From assembly GCA_001910725.1 (NCBI GenBank), contig MJGA01000054.1:49191-113190 (forward strand): 64,000 nucleotides of DNA, given 5' to 3'. Position numbers and translations under genes: made by a program. The notes below the pieces were generated by a model, which was not told the origin of the DNA, did not search any database, and saw nothing but the letters and a program-made list of their open reading frames with translations. The DNA is from Phanerodontia chrysosporium. Taxonomy: Eukaryota; Basidiomycota; Agaricomycetes; Polyporales; Phanerochaetaceae. Shown here one piece after another: positions 31,515-41,658 of this stretch; the stretch's first letter is position 1, and each line of letters begins with the position of its first letter.

Positions 31515-33068
31515 GCTCAAGAACGAAGTACCTCGGCGGCGCCTTCGGGCTCGGCCCCTCGGCCTTTGGTACAACGCTCGGAAGCGTCCACGGGCCTCGA
31601 CTGCCACTACTGTGCGCAGGTGGGGCATCGCATGAGTGCCTGCCCAGCAGCAGAGGAAGACATCCGCAAAGGCCTCATCAAACGTAACGCCGAGAACCGC
31701 ATCGTTCTACCGAGTGGTGCATTCCTGCCGCAGTCGCTGGAAGGACGGTGTATGCGCGACCGTATCCTAGAGTGGGACCGCCAGAACCCGAACAACGTCG
31801 CGGTCGGTTCGCTCTCGTACTCGCAGCCGGTAGCCACATCTCAACCCACGGGATCGATGCTATACTTGATCGTCGACTCGCCCAGCGCGCGGCAAGGGTC
31901 TATCCCCGCCTCGGCTTATACGCTCTCAGCCGACGATCAGGAGCGTATCGCGGAGTTGGAGCGCGAGATCTTCGCGATTCGCAACGGACGACCCGCCCCC
32001 GAAGGTATTCGCCGTAGCTCGCGCAATCATGCTGGACCTATACTGACTACTCGCGCCGAACCTGCGACTGACGAAAGGACATCTGAGTCAGTTCGAGTAG
32101 AGCAGCCCCGACCCGCTGAGCCGACACTGCCACCAGCCGCGGCACAAGTCCCCGAACACCCATTTGCGCAGGCTCGGGACGCGACCTATGCACCGCCGGC
32201 GGAGCGAAACGTTGGCGCACCACCTCCACCTCCAAAGAAGGGCGATGCGAAAGAGCCCACGTACCGTACCGTCGCCCCGATCGAGAATCCCGCCACTGCC
32301 GATAAAGTGCTCTCGCAAGTCCTGAAGTCGCCGACCGTACAGATCACGCCGGAAGACCTGCTTGCAATCTCGCAGCCGCTACGCGACCGCCTCCGTGCAC
32401 AGATCACCCCGAAGCGAGTCGCTACCGAGAAAGCCACCGAGGCAGCGACGTTCCTCGGCTCGGTCGACGAGGGAGATGGATCGCCCGCATTGCCCTCGGT
32501 GCGCGAGCTACTTCGGCAGGAATCGCAGCAAGGCCTACCGCGTGGTGTCATCCGAGTCCCCGACCCGTACGAGGCGTATCTACGGCGACTCGGACCAGGC
32601 GAGACTCCGAGGCCTTTGACGGTCGCCCACGAATCGCATGCCCTGCGAGCGATCCACGCGGTTATAGCGAACCGAGAGGAGGTTGAGTGTATTATCGATG
32701 GCAGTTGCCAAGTGGTCTCAATGTCAGAGGCCGTCTGTCATGCCCTTGGCCTTGCGTACGACCCGACGATTGTCCTACATATGCAGAGCACGAACGGGAA
32801 CCTCGACCACTCACTCGGTCTCGCTCGCGACGTACCGTTCCGCATCGGCGAACTCACCCTCTACCTGCAAGTCCACGTTATTTGCGAAGCGCCTTACGAC
32901 ATTCTCCTCGGACGGCCCCTCGACGTACTCACAGAATCGGTCATCCGCAACTATCGCAACGAAGACCAGACCCTCAAGATGCACTGCCCGAACACCGGTG
33001 TCATCGTTACAGTGCCGACCTTCCCACGAGGCAAGCCCCGATTCCGAATGCCGAGCCAGGGTTTTTAG
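31515..33068 (+). CDS. Gypsy-2 zinc knuckle and aspartic protease
   Basis: In the gag frame. CCHC knuckle CHYCAQVGHRMSAC at about 31,605; a long Pro/Ala-rich linker; then a retropepsin-like domain (about 32,640-33,000) with CIIDGSCQVVSMS, LGLARDVPFRIG and YDILLGRPLDVL. The active-site loop reads D-G-S-C where relatives have D-x-G-S, so the catalytic aspartate is kept but the glycine is displaced. This may impair the enzyme or reflect lineage variation. The frame ends TAG at 33,066-33,068 directly after a slippery heptamer. The region has no certain ATG of its own. Confidence 0.85.
   Translation, partial: AQERSTSAAPSGSAPRPLVQRSEASTGLDCHYCAQVGHRMSACPAAEEDIRKGLIKRNAENRIVLPSGAFLPQSLEGRCMRDRILEWDRQNPNNVAVGSLSYSQPVATSQPTGSMLYLIVDSPSARQGSIPASAYTLSADDQERIAELEREIFAIRNGRPAPEGIRRSSRNHAGPILTTRAEPATDERTSESVRVEQPRPAEPTLPPAAAQVPEHPFAQARDATYAPPAERNVGAPPPPPKKGDAKEPTYRTVAPIENPATADKVLSQVLKSPTVQITPEDLLAISQPLRDRLRAQITPKRVATEKATEAATFLGSVDEGDGSPALPSVRELLRQESQQGLPRGVIRVPDPYEAYLRRLGPGETPRPLTVAHESHALRAIHAVIANREEVECIIDGSCQVVSMSEAVCHALGLAYDPTIVLHMQSTNGNLDHSLGLARDVPFRIGELTLYLQVHVICEAPYDILLGRPLDVLTESVIRNYRNEDQTLKMHCPNTGVIVTVPTFPRGKPRFRMPSQGF
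33059..33068 (+). promoter_or_regulatory. Candidate programmed -1 frameshift site (G GGT TTT then TAG)
   Basis: The bases at 33,059-33,065 form an X XXY YYZ heptamer in the protease frame, immediately followed by the TAG stop. A -1 slip here continues in the pol frame (FLVAED...). The position exactly at the end of the upstream ORF, and the -1 relation of the two frames, support function. Confidence 0.7.
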
Positions 33069-36000
33069 TGGCCGAGGATTCGAGCGCACCTCGAGGAGGT
33101 CCTAAAAATGCCGGCGGTACACAAGACAAACCAGCCGAAGAAGATGAACGCGAAGAAGAACAAGCTGCCATCGCAAGTTTCCTTTCTATCATTAATACGC
33201 CTGTAGACGAAGACCCTGCCGTAGACGTCTCTCAATATCTAGCTATGCTTCCCCTTTACGACGTGTTGTCCGAACTGTCCGACTTCGCTCTCGCAACTCT
33301 CGGCGACGATCCTAGCTCGCTCCGCGCAACCTTCGCTGCCAAGAAGAAGTACAAGCCGGTGCATCTTAAGACGCGTCCCGTCAAGACACAATTACCCTCG
33401 CAGTATCGCATAGTGCGACACCCGATGCCCGAGGCCCTCGCAGGGTTGCCGAAGATCGACTACGCGAATATCCCCGAGTTCGTACCAACCGGATGGTATT
33501 CGGCCGAGCGCATGCGCGATACCGACACGTTGCACAGCGGCGACTTTCTCCTGCCCGAAGAGCGCAAGCTCTTGCACCACTTCATGACCCTCCACCAAGA
33601 CGCGTTCGCCTGGGACGATTCTGAGCGGGAATGCTTCAAGGAGGAGTTCTTTCCGCCGGTCGAGATTCCGGTAGTGCCGCATACGCCCTGGGTGGAATGA
33701 AATATACCGATACCGCCGAGCATCTACGACAAAGTCTGCGAGGTCATCAAGAAGAAGATCGCGGCTGGCGTTTACGAGCCGTCGAACGCTACGTACCGAT
33801 CGAAATGGTTTCCAGTCGCGAAGAAGTTCACGAAGGCCCTTCGCATCGTACATTCGCTGGAACCTCTCAACGCGGTCACCATACAGCATTCGGGCGTGCC
33901 CCCTGTCCCCGACTACCTGACCGAGACCTTCGCCGGAAGGGCGTGCAACGGAATTCTCGATCTCTACGTCGGCTACGACAACCGCCCTCTTGCCGAGACG
34001 TCGCGAGATCTCACCACATTCCAGTCGCCCTTCGGCCTACTTCGGCTCACGACGCTACCCATGGGCTGGACGAACTCGGTCCCGATATTCCATGACGTTG
34101 TCACGTTTATCCTGCAAGACGAGATCCCCGAATATACCATCCCCTATATCGACGACGTCCCTATCCGAGGTCCTGCGACGCGGTACGAGACACCCGAAGG
34201 CGACTACGAGCGTATACCCGAGAACCCGGGCATTCGCCGGTTCGTCCGCGAGCACTTCGAAGTGCTCAACCGCGTCTGCCAACGCATGAAGTACGCCGGC
34301 GGCACGTACTCGGGCAAGAAGTCGATCTTAATCGCGGCCGAAACGGTGGTGCTCGGCTATCGCTGTACTTACGACGGAAGGCTACCCGAAGTCGATCGCG
34401 TACAGGTCATTCGCGATTGGGGTCCCTGCAAGACGCTCTCTGAGCTAAGGGCGTTCCTCGGCACCGTCGGCATTCTTCACATCTGGATTCGCAACTTCGC
34501 GAAGAGAGCGCACCACCTGGTGAAGCTTACTCGGAAAGGTGCGACTTTCGAATGGGGTCCCGAACAACAAGCCACAATGGACGACCTGAAAGAGGCGGCG
34601 TGTCACTGTAACGCTCTTCGGCCCATCGACTACAAGTCTCCGGCAGCTATCGTAGTCGGCGTCGATACTTCGTACCTCGCAGTCGGTTACCTATTGTCGC
34701 AGTGCGACCCCGAGGTCCCACGGGTTCGGTACTTCGCGCGATTCGGGTCCATCACGCTGAACGACCGTGAGTCGCAATTCTCGCAGCCGAAGCTGGAGAT
34801 CTACGGTGTCTATCGCACGCTCAAGGAGCTCAAGCCTTGGCTCATTGGCGTACGCGGTTGGATACTAGAGGTTGATGCACAGCACATCAAGGGCATGCTG
34901 CGCAACCCCGACATCGCTCCCTCGGCAGCCATCAACCGGTGGATCATGTACATCCTGAACTTTCACTTCAAGCTCGTACACGTTCCCGGCGTAAAGCACG
35001 GCGCCGACGGCCCATCGCGACGACCTGCGCAACCAGGCGATCCAGAGTGACCCGAAGATGACGACGACGATTTCGGCGACCCGAACTTTTCGTTCATTCA
35101 TTTTATCAACCCGATTCGCCCTATTCGCGCACCGACACCGATAACTCTTCATACCGAACTGTCTCTCGCCTCGGTCTTCGCGTTGGCCGACGATGGTACC
35201 GCGCCCAAGCACGACCCCGAGATTCAAGACGCTAGGCCCGAGCTACCTGAAGATGTCGCAACCGCGCTGGATCCACCCGACCTGGTGTACGCCGATATTC
35301 CTCGGTCCCCCGCCGCTCGCGCCGAGGACGCGAAGCTCGAGTTGGTTCGCCAGTTCCTCGAGACGCTGGTGCGGCCAGACGGGATGGAGCCTCGCGAGGC
35401 CGACTCGTTTGTGCGGTACGCGCTGCAGTTCTTCGTACGGGACGGCAAGCTGTGGCGTCGCCGTCTGTCGGGGGCCCATCAATTGGTCGTCGCCCCCGAA
35501 CGTCGACTTCGGCTTCTGCGCGACGCTCACGACGGTGCCTGCCACCGAGGAGTCTTCGCGACGACCACGCTCTTGTCGGAGCGTTTCTGGTGGCCCTACC
35601 TCGCGTTTGACGTCAAATGGTACGTGAAGACGTGCCACATCTGCCAGACACGGAAGCACCAGCACCATCTGATACCGCCGACGGTCGCGATACCGGCCTC
35701 GATCTTCACTCGGGTCTATGCCGACACCATGCACCTTCCGCCCTCGGCTTCGCGTCGCTTTATCGTTCAGGCTCGCTGCTCGCTTACCACATTTCCCGAG
35801 TGGGTTGGCCTTCGCCGCGAAACAGGGAAGCTCATCGGCGACTGGATTTACGAGTCCCTTCTCTCGCGCTGGGGTATTCTGTCCGAAATCGTCACCGACA
35901 ACGGCACACCATTCATCAAGGCTATTGAATACCTCGCGAAGACCCGCAAGATCGTTCATATTCGCATCAGCGGATACAATTCGCGCGCGAACGACATCGT

Positions 36001-36772
36001 TGAGCGAGCCCATTACGACGTTCGGCAAGCACTGTACAAGGCAGCCGACGGTGACCCCTCGCGCTGGTATCACGCCGCGCATTCGGTATTTTGGTCCGAA
36101 CGTATCACGACGAGAAAACGCCTGGGCTGCTCCCCATATTTCGCGGTCACCGGTACCCACTCAGTCATGCCGTTCGATCTCGCCGAGGCGACATACCTTC
36201 GCCCGCCGCCCGAGTCTGTCGCGACCACGGCCGACCTTATTGCTCAGCGGGCCATCGCGATGCAGAAGCGAAGCGAAGACCTCGCGAGATTGCGCGACCG
36301 TGTGTACGCTGCCCGGCTTCGTGCGGCGCGGATTTTCGAACGCGACCACGCTGCGGTCATTCGCGACTATGACTTTCAGCGCGGCGACCTCGTCCTCATT
36401 CGCAACACGCGTATCGAGAAGTCCCTCAACCGCAAGATGCGCCCTCGGTATTTCGGACCACTCATCGTCGTCGCTCGCAATCGCGGCAGAGCCTACATCC
36501 TATGCGAGCTCGATGGCGCAGTTATGGACCGTCCTGTGGTGGCTTTCCGGGTCGCACCTTACTTCGCTCGCAAGTCGATTCCACTCCCCGAGGGCTTCGA
36601 GGATATTACGCCCGAACGGCTGCGCGTCATGCGAGACGACACTTCGCTCGGCGACGACGACGACGGCGCACTCGCTCGCTCGGAACCTGGTGAGGTCTCT
36701 ACCGACGACGAGGAGGCTCGCTCCGTCTCTGAGGCTTCGGCCGATGATGGCGAGGACCTCCCCGAAGATTAA
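33065..36772 (+). pseudogene. Gypsy-2 Pol: RT, RNase H, integrase, with two in-frame TGA stops
   Basis: Frame -1 relative to gag/protease. RT: IPIPPSIYDKV...GVYEPSNATYRSKWF (about 33,710-33,810), SRDLTTFQSPFG, LPMGWTNS, YIDD at 34,145-34,156. RNase H: VGVDTSYLAVGYLLSQ, QPKLEIYGVY, DAQHIKGML, HGADGPSRR (to about 35,030). Integrase (35,183-36,772): HDGACHRG...CHICQ zinc finger, YADTMHL, TDNGTPF, NDIVERAH, and a C-terminal barrel (RGDLVLIRNTRIEK). TGA codons at 33,698-33,700 (before NIPIPP) and 35,048-35,050 split it. Both fit loss of an arginine CGA, and the first position is usually arginine in this lineage. All catalytic residues remain, so the element was competent until recently. Confidence 0.9.
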
Positions 36773-36910
36773 TTCACCCCCCCCCCCCCTGCACGTGTCG
36801 CGTCGCATCCGCATCGCCCTCGCGCACGGCCTATGATGACATACTGAGGCTATACCCCCTTCTTCCTTTTCTCGTTCACTTCCCATTCACGTTTCCCTAT
36901 GCCCTTTCTT

Positions 36911-36957
36911 CGCTGGCCCCGAGGGCGGGCCCTTTTTTTTCGGTTGGGAGGAGAGAG
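36911..36957 (+). repeat. Polypurine-tract region, internal copy
   Basis: CGCTGGCCCC...TTTTCGGTTGGGAGGAGAGA matches, with small changes, the sequence directly before the 3' LTR at 38,950-38,991. The two copies bracket the antisense gene, about 2.0 kb apart. Confidence 0.75.
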
Positions 36958-37055
36958 CAGGCCGACAACCAAACACTGCGCAAACCTCGACTATTTATAA
37001 CAAAGACAACATACAGACATACAAGTACAACTAACAACGACCACGCGAACGCCTC

Positions 37056-38768
37056 TCACCGAGCTCGGCCCTTACCCTTCGCACTCGACTCGGCAGGACC
37101 TCCAGGAGGCGTACGGCGCCGCTCGGCACTATCGTCACGACGCTCGCGAACGCCCGGCAAGTCGTCAAGAATGGCCTGGAGCCCTGAACGAAGGCTAGTC
37201 AGCAGCTCGATACGCGCGGATAACATCGCGATCTCGCTGGCCAACGCGTCAGCCTGGGTGTGCACGATGTGTTGCGCGACGTGCTCGGGGAGCGGGCGAA
37301 GCTGCAGCTCGCGCAGCACAGACGCGTCGACCAACGCCGGCGAATGCCCGAAGTACCCGGACGGTGGCGGCATCATGCTGGAAGACGCTGCCGACGAAGG
37401 ACCCAGAACCGAGGTCGCGGCCCGAGCTCGAGCCGAGGCCACCGGAACGGTACGAGGTCGCTCTGCGACACAAGTCAATACAAAGCGCAGCACCACGATT
37501 CGACGACACTCACTAGTGTTGGCGGCCTTGTCAGGGCTAAGGCAACCCCGTTTCTGTGAGGTTTGGCTGGACGCCACCGAGGCAGCGTCCGCGACGGGTT
37601 CGGCCTGGCTTTGCGACGCGCCCGACTCGGCACCGCTGGCCTCCGGCGAAGGTGGGAAGGTGCAGTTGCCGGGACATTTCACCTTTCGCTCCAAGCACCG
37701 CGCGCACCGACGTTTCCCAGCCTGGAAAACGCACTCTTCGTCGCGGCTGATGCAGAACCGGCACTGGTCCACACGTCAGCTACCTCGCGTCCGAAAACGA
37801 GGAACAGGACGTACTCGGTCGACCCCGAAGAATTCGGTATTTTCGGTCGCGGGCGCGGATTGACCACGGCGCGACCGACGAGGGACCAGTTTGCGACGGA
37901 CCGAACTTAGCTCCGAACGCGACCTCGCGCCGTCGCCACCCTGCGGTGTCGGCTGGTCGGGTTCGTTCTCGGACACCTGCGAAGTGGGCTCTGTCGAAGG
38001 CGGCACCGCCGATTCACTCCCCTCCGCGTCGTCGGCTTGGCTAAGCTCGTCCACGTCCATGCGAGGAGATCCCGGCGCGTTCGATGGATTGGGCAAGGGC
38101 GAGGACGTCCGCGAGCGCATCCGAGCGTCAGAGTCGCGAAGCGCAGGCACGATGGTCCCGCTGCCCGGGGAGGACGTTGGACCCGCGGCAACGGTAGCGG
38201 GAGTGGCAGGTAGCTGCCGCTCGGTGTCTTCGTCGCCATACAGCACAGCGAGAAGGCGATCCTCGGGGATCGGCCCGAGATCAGCGAGTCTACGCGCTGC
38301 GGCCTCGACGGCGTCGCTATCGGCATACCCCTCCGCTTCGAACCGACGACGCAACGTCTCGGCTTCGGCCAGCACCGCGCGGGACGCTACCGAACTCAGG
38401 TCCGGCGTAAGGAACTCGCGTGCGAGGACCGCTGTGTCGCTGCTGTCGGCGAGCTGATAGAGCCGAAGCCCCATCTTCAACTGGAAGTCGTCGAGCTCCT
38501 CTGCGAGACCAGGCACGACCGCGACGGCGGACGGCTCTTCGGACTAACATCGCTCAGTCAATACAAGTCGGCAGACATTTGCGCAACGCACCGAAACACT
38601 CTGGGCTTGCTCCAACCAGGCTCGGTTGGCCGCGACGTTGTCAAGGTCGATTCCCTCGAGCTGCGTGAGCAGCTGGCGGCGAAGTCGAGTTCGGGCACCG
38701 ACGCGCTGCTGCGCTCGGTCGCTCCGGGCGGGCGAAGGCTCAGTCGTGGGGCGGTGCTGCTGGCTCAT
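37056..38768 (-). CDS. Antisense accessory gene of Gypsy-2 with Zn2Cys6-like cysteine cluster
   Basis: Lies between integrase and 3' LTR, opposite to gag-pol. Exon 1 runs 38,768-38,592, then a 48-nt intron (GTGCGT...TTAG), then an open frame from 38,543 to 37,056 broken only by a TGA at 37,776-37,778. The N-terminal part has helices (RRQLLTQLEGIDLDN, LEELDDF-type) and a Ser/Pro-rich middle. Just after the TGA comes C-x2-C-x6-C-x8-C-x2-C-x6-C (37,763-37,680) with a basic second half (RRCARCLERKVKC), then Pro/Ser-rich sequence, a helical segment (LASEIAMLSARIELLTSLRSGL) and a basic tail. The spacing is that of fungal GAL4-type zinc clusters; function is unknown. The TGA fits the CGA-to-TGA decay seen elsewhere in the element. 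An ATG at 38,813 is also in frame. Confidence 0.65.
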
Positions 38769-38949
38769 TTCGAGGGAGATGCGTTGCAATAGCGTACGGT
38801 TCCCCCTCACCATCCTTTAATCCACGGGACACGCGCACTCGGCCCCTCTTCCACGTAGCAGATCACTCGGCGATCCCCGAAGAAGCGATGACGGGCTACA
38901 TTCTCGTACGCGGGTCCGTTCACTCCATTCCCCGCTCACGCACTCCATT

Positions 38950-38991
38950 CGCTGGCCCGAGGATGGGCCTTCTTTTCGGTTGGGAGGAGAA
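38950..38991 (+). repeat. Polypurine-tract region, copy adjoining the 3' LTR
   Basis: Contains CGGTTGGGAGGAGAA directly before the 3' LTR start at 38,992, the normal place for plus-strand priming. Its partner lies at 36,911-36,957. Confidence 0.8.
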
Positions 38992-39841
38992 TGATGCGCC
39001 CCGCGTGCCGCTGCGCCCGCCGACGCGTCAGAACGCGTGTCTCCTGCACCTCGCATCGTCAGCCGATAAAGCCGAAGCCAAGACGGCCGCACCAGGTGCT
39101 CGCCCGAGTCCTCCCGAACGTGTCGCAACCGACACGTCAGCGCCCCGAGTCACGCACCCGATGCCGAACCCTGCCGAGCGCCTCGCCACATGGGTCCCAC
39201 GCCGCGTCTGAGCAGCGCCTGCTCGGCCTAAGTATTCGCCCGCGCACCAGACCTCGCTGCCCGCTGCGAGCCTCCCTCCGTCCTCGCGGTATCATCGCCG
39301 ATGTCTCGCAGGCCTCGTTAAGCGGTTTCACCGCCGTCGGAGAGTGTAGGAACATAGTACTGTATAGTTCTGACGTATGGTGGCTGAGTAGAATAGTATA
39401 AAATATCTCCTCTGTAGTAGACAGAATCGAACAAGTTCCCCCTCTCGCAATAAGTCTTACAAGCGTGTCTGCGAACTTCGTCCATCGACTCCTCTGCGAC
39501 CCGCGACCTCGCCTGCGAACTCGTCTCTGCGATCCTTGACTCCGCCCGAGCACCCGAGCCGAGCGAGCGACCTCGCGAGCCTCGGCCTCTCCCTCGCGTC
39601 TTGTTCTCCCCCTTTCTCGCCTTCTATCACCCACTTGCCCGCTGACCGCGGCTCGCATTTAGTGTTACTAACAATCTTATTCTTTTCTATTCTAGGTACA
39701 CCCGGTCGCCTCGGTCCCCGTAGTCGCGCTCACCTCTACTCCGACTGCTCGCGCGCCCTCGGCCGACGCCTATCCCGTTCCCCTCCATCTCCCTCTCTCC
39801 ATTCTCCCTTTCTTTCGGCCTAACCGCGCGCAAGCGCATCA
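38992..39841 (+). repeat. Gypsy-2 3' LTR (850 bp)
   Basis: Same length as the 5' LTR, differing by eye at about 10 positions: nine transitions and one transversion, eight of them CpG in one copy and TpG or CpA in the other. It is followed by the duplication GCTC (39,842-39,845). Confidence 0.93.
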
Positions 39842-40575
39842 GCTCGGTGCCTTGTTCTTCGACGTTTTCTGTGCTAGACGTGCGCCTGGTGCGCTAGCTG
39901 CAAGACTCTCAGGTGCAAGCTGCCTGAGCTTCGGAGGAAGGTGGGAGCAGGTTGACGAGTGAGGAAGCACCCGACCTTTCGTCTGCCCAACCCATTGGTG
40001 TCTACAGCGCTGCCCGACACATTGGAACGTCTTGACTGTCCTGCCACTTCTGACTTCTTCACCAAGTAGCGTCGTCAGAGTGTCGAGGATGTTTAGACGA
40101 GGGCGACCAACTGAATGGCTCAGAGAGTGACTAAGGTGTGATTTCTCAGAAATGTCCTCTGTTTCTGAGCCAGCACTTGAGCGAGCAGAAGACGAGCTCC
40201 ATGAAGCCTGAGATGCCTGTTTATTGTGTAAGTCACTAACCGCTACCGAAGAGTTGAGCGATATACCTTGATTAGCGCCGCAGGTTTCTTTGGCGCTTTG
40301 CACGGTGCCGAATTTTCTGTAGCTATTCTAACTGCTCGCCGTGTGCTCGCGCCTGCCTTGGTCCCAGTAGGGTATCCATTCAGAATATCGCGCACCGGAG
40401 GGAAGGCATCATCGGAATCTGTGTCGGAATCACGTGGCAGTGCTTCCCGCAGTCGCTTCCGACTTGCCGCCGTAGTGGAGGTCTCGTCTTTACCATCATC
40501 CCATGTACGCTTTGGAACTGGCGGCATCTCCACTTCGCTCAGCTCTATGATGCGAAGCAGCACACTGAGCCTAGC

Positions 40576-41658
40576 TTAGATGGCAGAGGCAGGTGAACCA
40601 TCCAGGAGAGGGTGCTTCTCAGGCGCGAAGTGGTGGGCGATGGCATTATAGCTGAAGATGCCGCAAGAGGAGGTGTCCTGCTGCAGGGAGATGGGAAGGG
40701 GGATGCAGGGTACGTAGTCAAAGCCATGTTGCTTGAGCCACCATCTGATCGCTGCAACAGGGTGTGTGCTCTCGCCGTCGCCAGGAGCCTGGGTCATGTG
40801 CGGCTTGCTGCCAGGGTCTCCGAGAAGAATATGTGGCGACCCGGCGACATTCTCAATGATGCATGCAACCCAGTGGTTGTCATTGACGTTGAATATGGCT
40901 CCCAAGCAGGAGGTCTTCCCAAGTCGCAGGGCTTCTCCCTCGGTGCGTAGCCGGGTTGTTTTCATGGTCCGCTTTTCCGAATAACTCTGTTTCTTGAACA
41001 GATCGAGGAGGTTCTTCGTCAGTGCCCAGTGCATGACCCGAAGCTGCCTAGGTGAGCCGACCATCGATGTTGCATCAGCCTCGAGAACTGACAGCAGGTG
41101 GTCAATTTTATAGTCGTTTAGCCACTTCTGGGGCCGCGGGAGGCGTGAGAGATGCTCGACAGGTGATGTGATGCCACCGACCGTAAGGTTCTTCTGCCAC
41201 TCGAGGCTGCCCAACATGCGACGGGACTCTTCCAGAAGGTCTGTACATCCTTCCGCAGAAGCCAGAGACTGCATCTGATCGAATATTGAACGCCACAAAG
41301 CCTGCGCATCGTGCGCTTGATGTGCCAACACCCAGTACTCGAGGACCGCGAACGTGTACTTGTGGGCGTTATAGACTGTAGAGCGGAAGCCCTGGCGCCA
41401 GTGTGCTTCGGCTGCCTTCCGGACATAAGAGACCAGGGCTCGCGAGGGTATTGATACAACAAGAAGTTGTTGAGCATCGAGCGGAGATGGTTCTGTAGAT
41501 GAGAAGTACGAATCTATGTTGTATATGGGCGTAGATTGGTCTATCGGAGGCAAGGCGAACTCCAGCAGAGCCGCAATGGTGGTATTTGGCGCCATCGGGA
41601 GGCATTCCGTCCTCACTGTGTCCGAAAGGTCAGATATCGCTATGCTGAAGTCGTCCAT
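40576..41658 (-). CDS. Ulp1-like (C48) cysteine protease of the hAT element
   Basis: A SUMO-protease-like domain of the kind carried by several fungal DNA transposons; its role in transposition is unknown. About 360 codons from ATG 41,658 (an in-frame ATG at 41,712 is possible). The C-terminal catalytic domain shows WLNDYKIDHLL, then the His in NDNHWVACIIE, the Asp in LLGDPGS, and QQDTSSCGIFSYNA with the oxyanion glutamine and catalytic cysteine. The triad is therefore intact. The N-terminal half is helical and of no named family. The frame ends in a TAA at 40,576-40,578, but the same frame continues without a stop through ARLSVLLRIIE into the first hAT exon. The TAA may be a recent CAA-to-TAA change in a fused protease-transposase gene. 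Confidence 0.85.
   Translation of the reverse strand: MDDFSIAISDLSDTVRTECLPMAPNTTIAALLEFALPPIDQSTPIYNIDSYFSSTEPSPLDAQQLLVVSIPSRALVSYVRKAAEAHWRQGFRSTVYNAHKYTFAVLEYWVLAHQAHDAQALWRSIFDQMQSLASAEGCTDLLEESRRMLGSLEWQKNLTVGGITSPVEHLSRLPRPQKWLNDYKIDHLLSVLEADATSMVGSPRQLRVMHWALTKNLLDLFKKQSYSEKRTMKTTRLRTEGEALRLGKTSCLGAIFNVNDNHWVACIIENVAGSPHILLGDPGSKPHMTQAPGDGESTHPVAAIRWWLKQHGFDYVPCIPLPISLQQDTSSCGIFSYNAIAHHFAPEKHPLLDGSPASAI

Larger units (their letters stand above)
29341..39841 (+). mobile_element. Gypsy-2: full-length Ty3/gypsy element (10,501 bp) with antisense accessory gene
   Basis: LTRs of 850 bp at each end, a 4-bp duplication GCTC (29,337-29,340 and 39,842-39,845), and a polypurine tract GGGAGGAGAA directly before the 3' LTR. 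The order is gag, protease, RT-RNase H, integrase on the plus strand, then an antisense gene. The LTRs differ at about 10 of 850 positions. Three in-frame TGA codons interrupt gag-pol. It is inserted in the hAT transposase after the finger domain, and removal with one GCTC restores the hAT frame. Confidence 0.93.
17366..40527 (-). pseudogene. hAT transposase gene split by two retrotransposons (902 codons when the insertions are left out)
   Basis: A cut-and-paste transposase. Exons by frame continuity: 40,527-40,267; 40,216-39,842 continuing at 29,336-28,848; 28,785-28,606; 28,538-28,326; 28,260-27,945; 27,893-27,622 continuing at 18,085-17,996; 17,932-17,771; 17,713-17,366. They sum to 2,706 nt. 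In order: disordered N-terminus; BED-type finger (CVGQRCRHQW...LPHSSTC, about 40,000); FLCVAGLPP; SFDGGDTRK; SSDSTNSTK catalytic-strand block; PDPVHHINLLVKDI; GKTRFATI; the hAT C-terminal dimerisation block (EWWERF, KLDSIIPHSMADERTAS, ITWLNSARRGN); and an acidic tail. No internal stop was seen in these exons, so the damage is only the two insertions. Both lie in exons, at positions where removal restores the frame exactly. N-terminal start choice (40,527) is uncertain because the frame is open upstream. Confidence 0.85.

Noticed and set aside
36777..36789. Poly-C run after the Gypsy-2 integrase as a functional element
   Set aside because: A 13-base homopolymer with no structural context; probably simple slippage.
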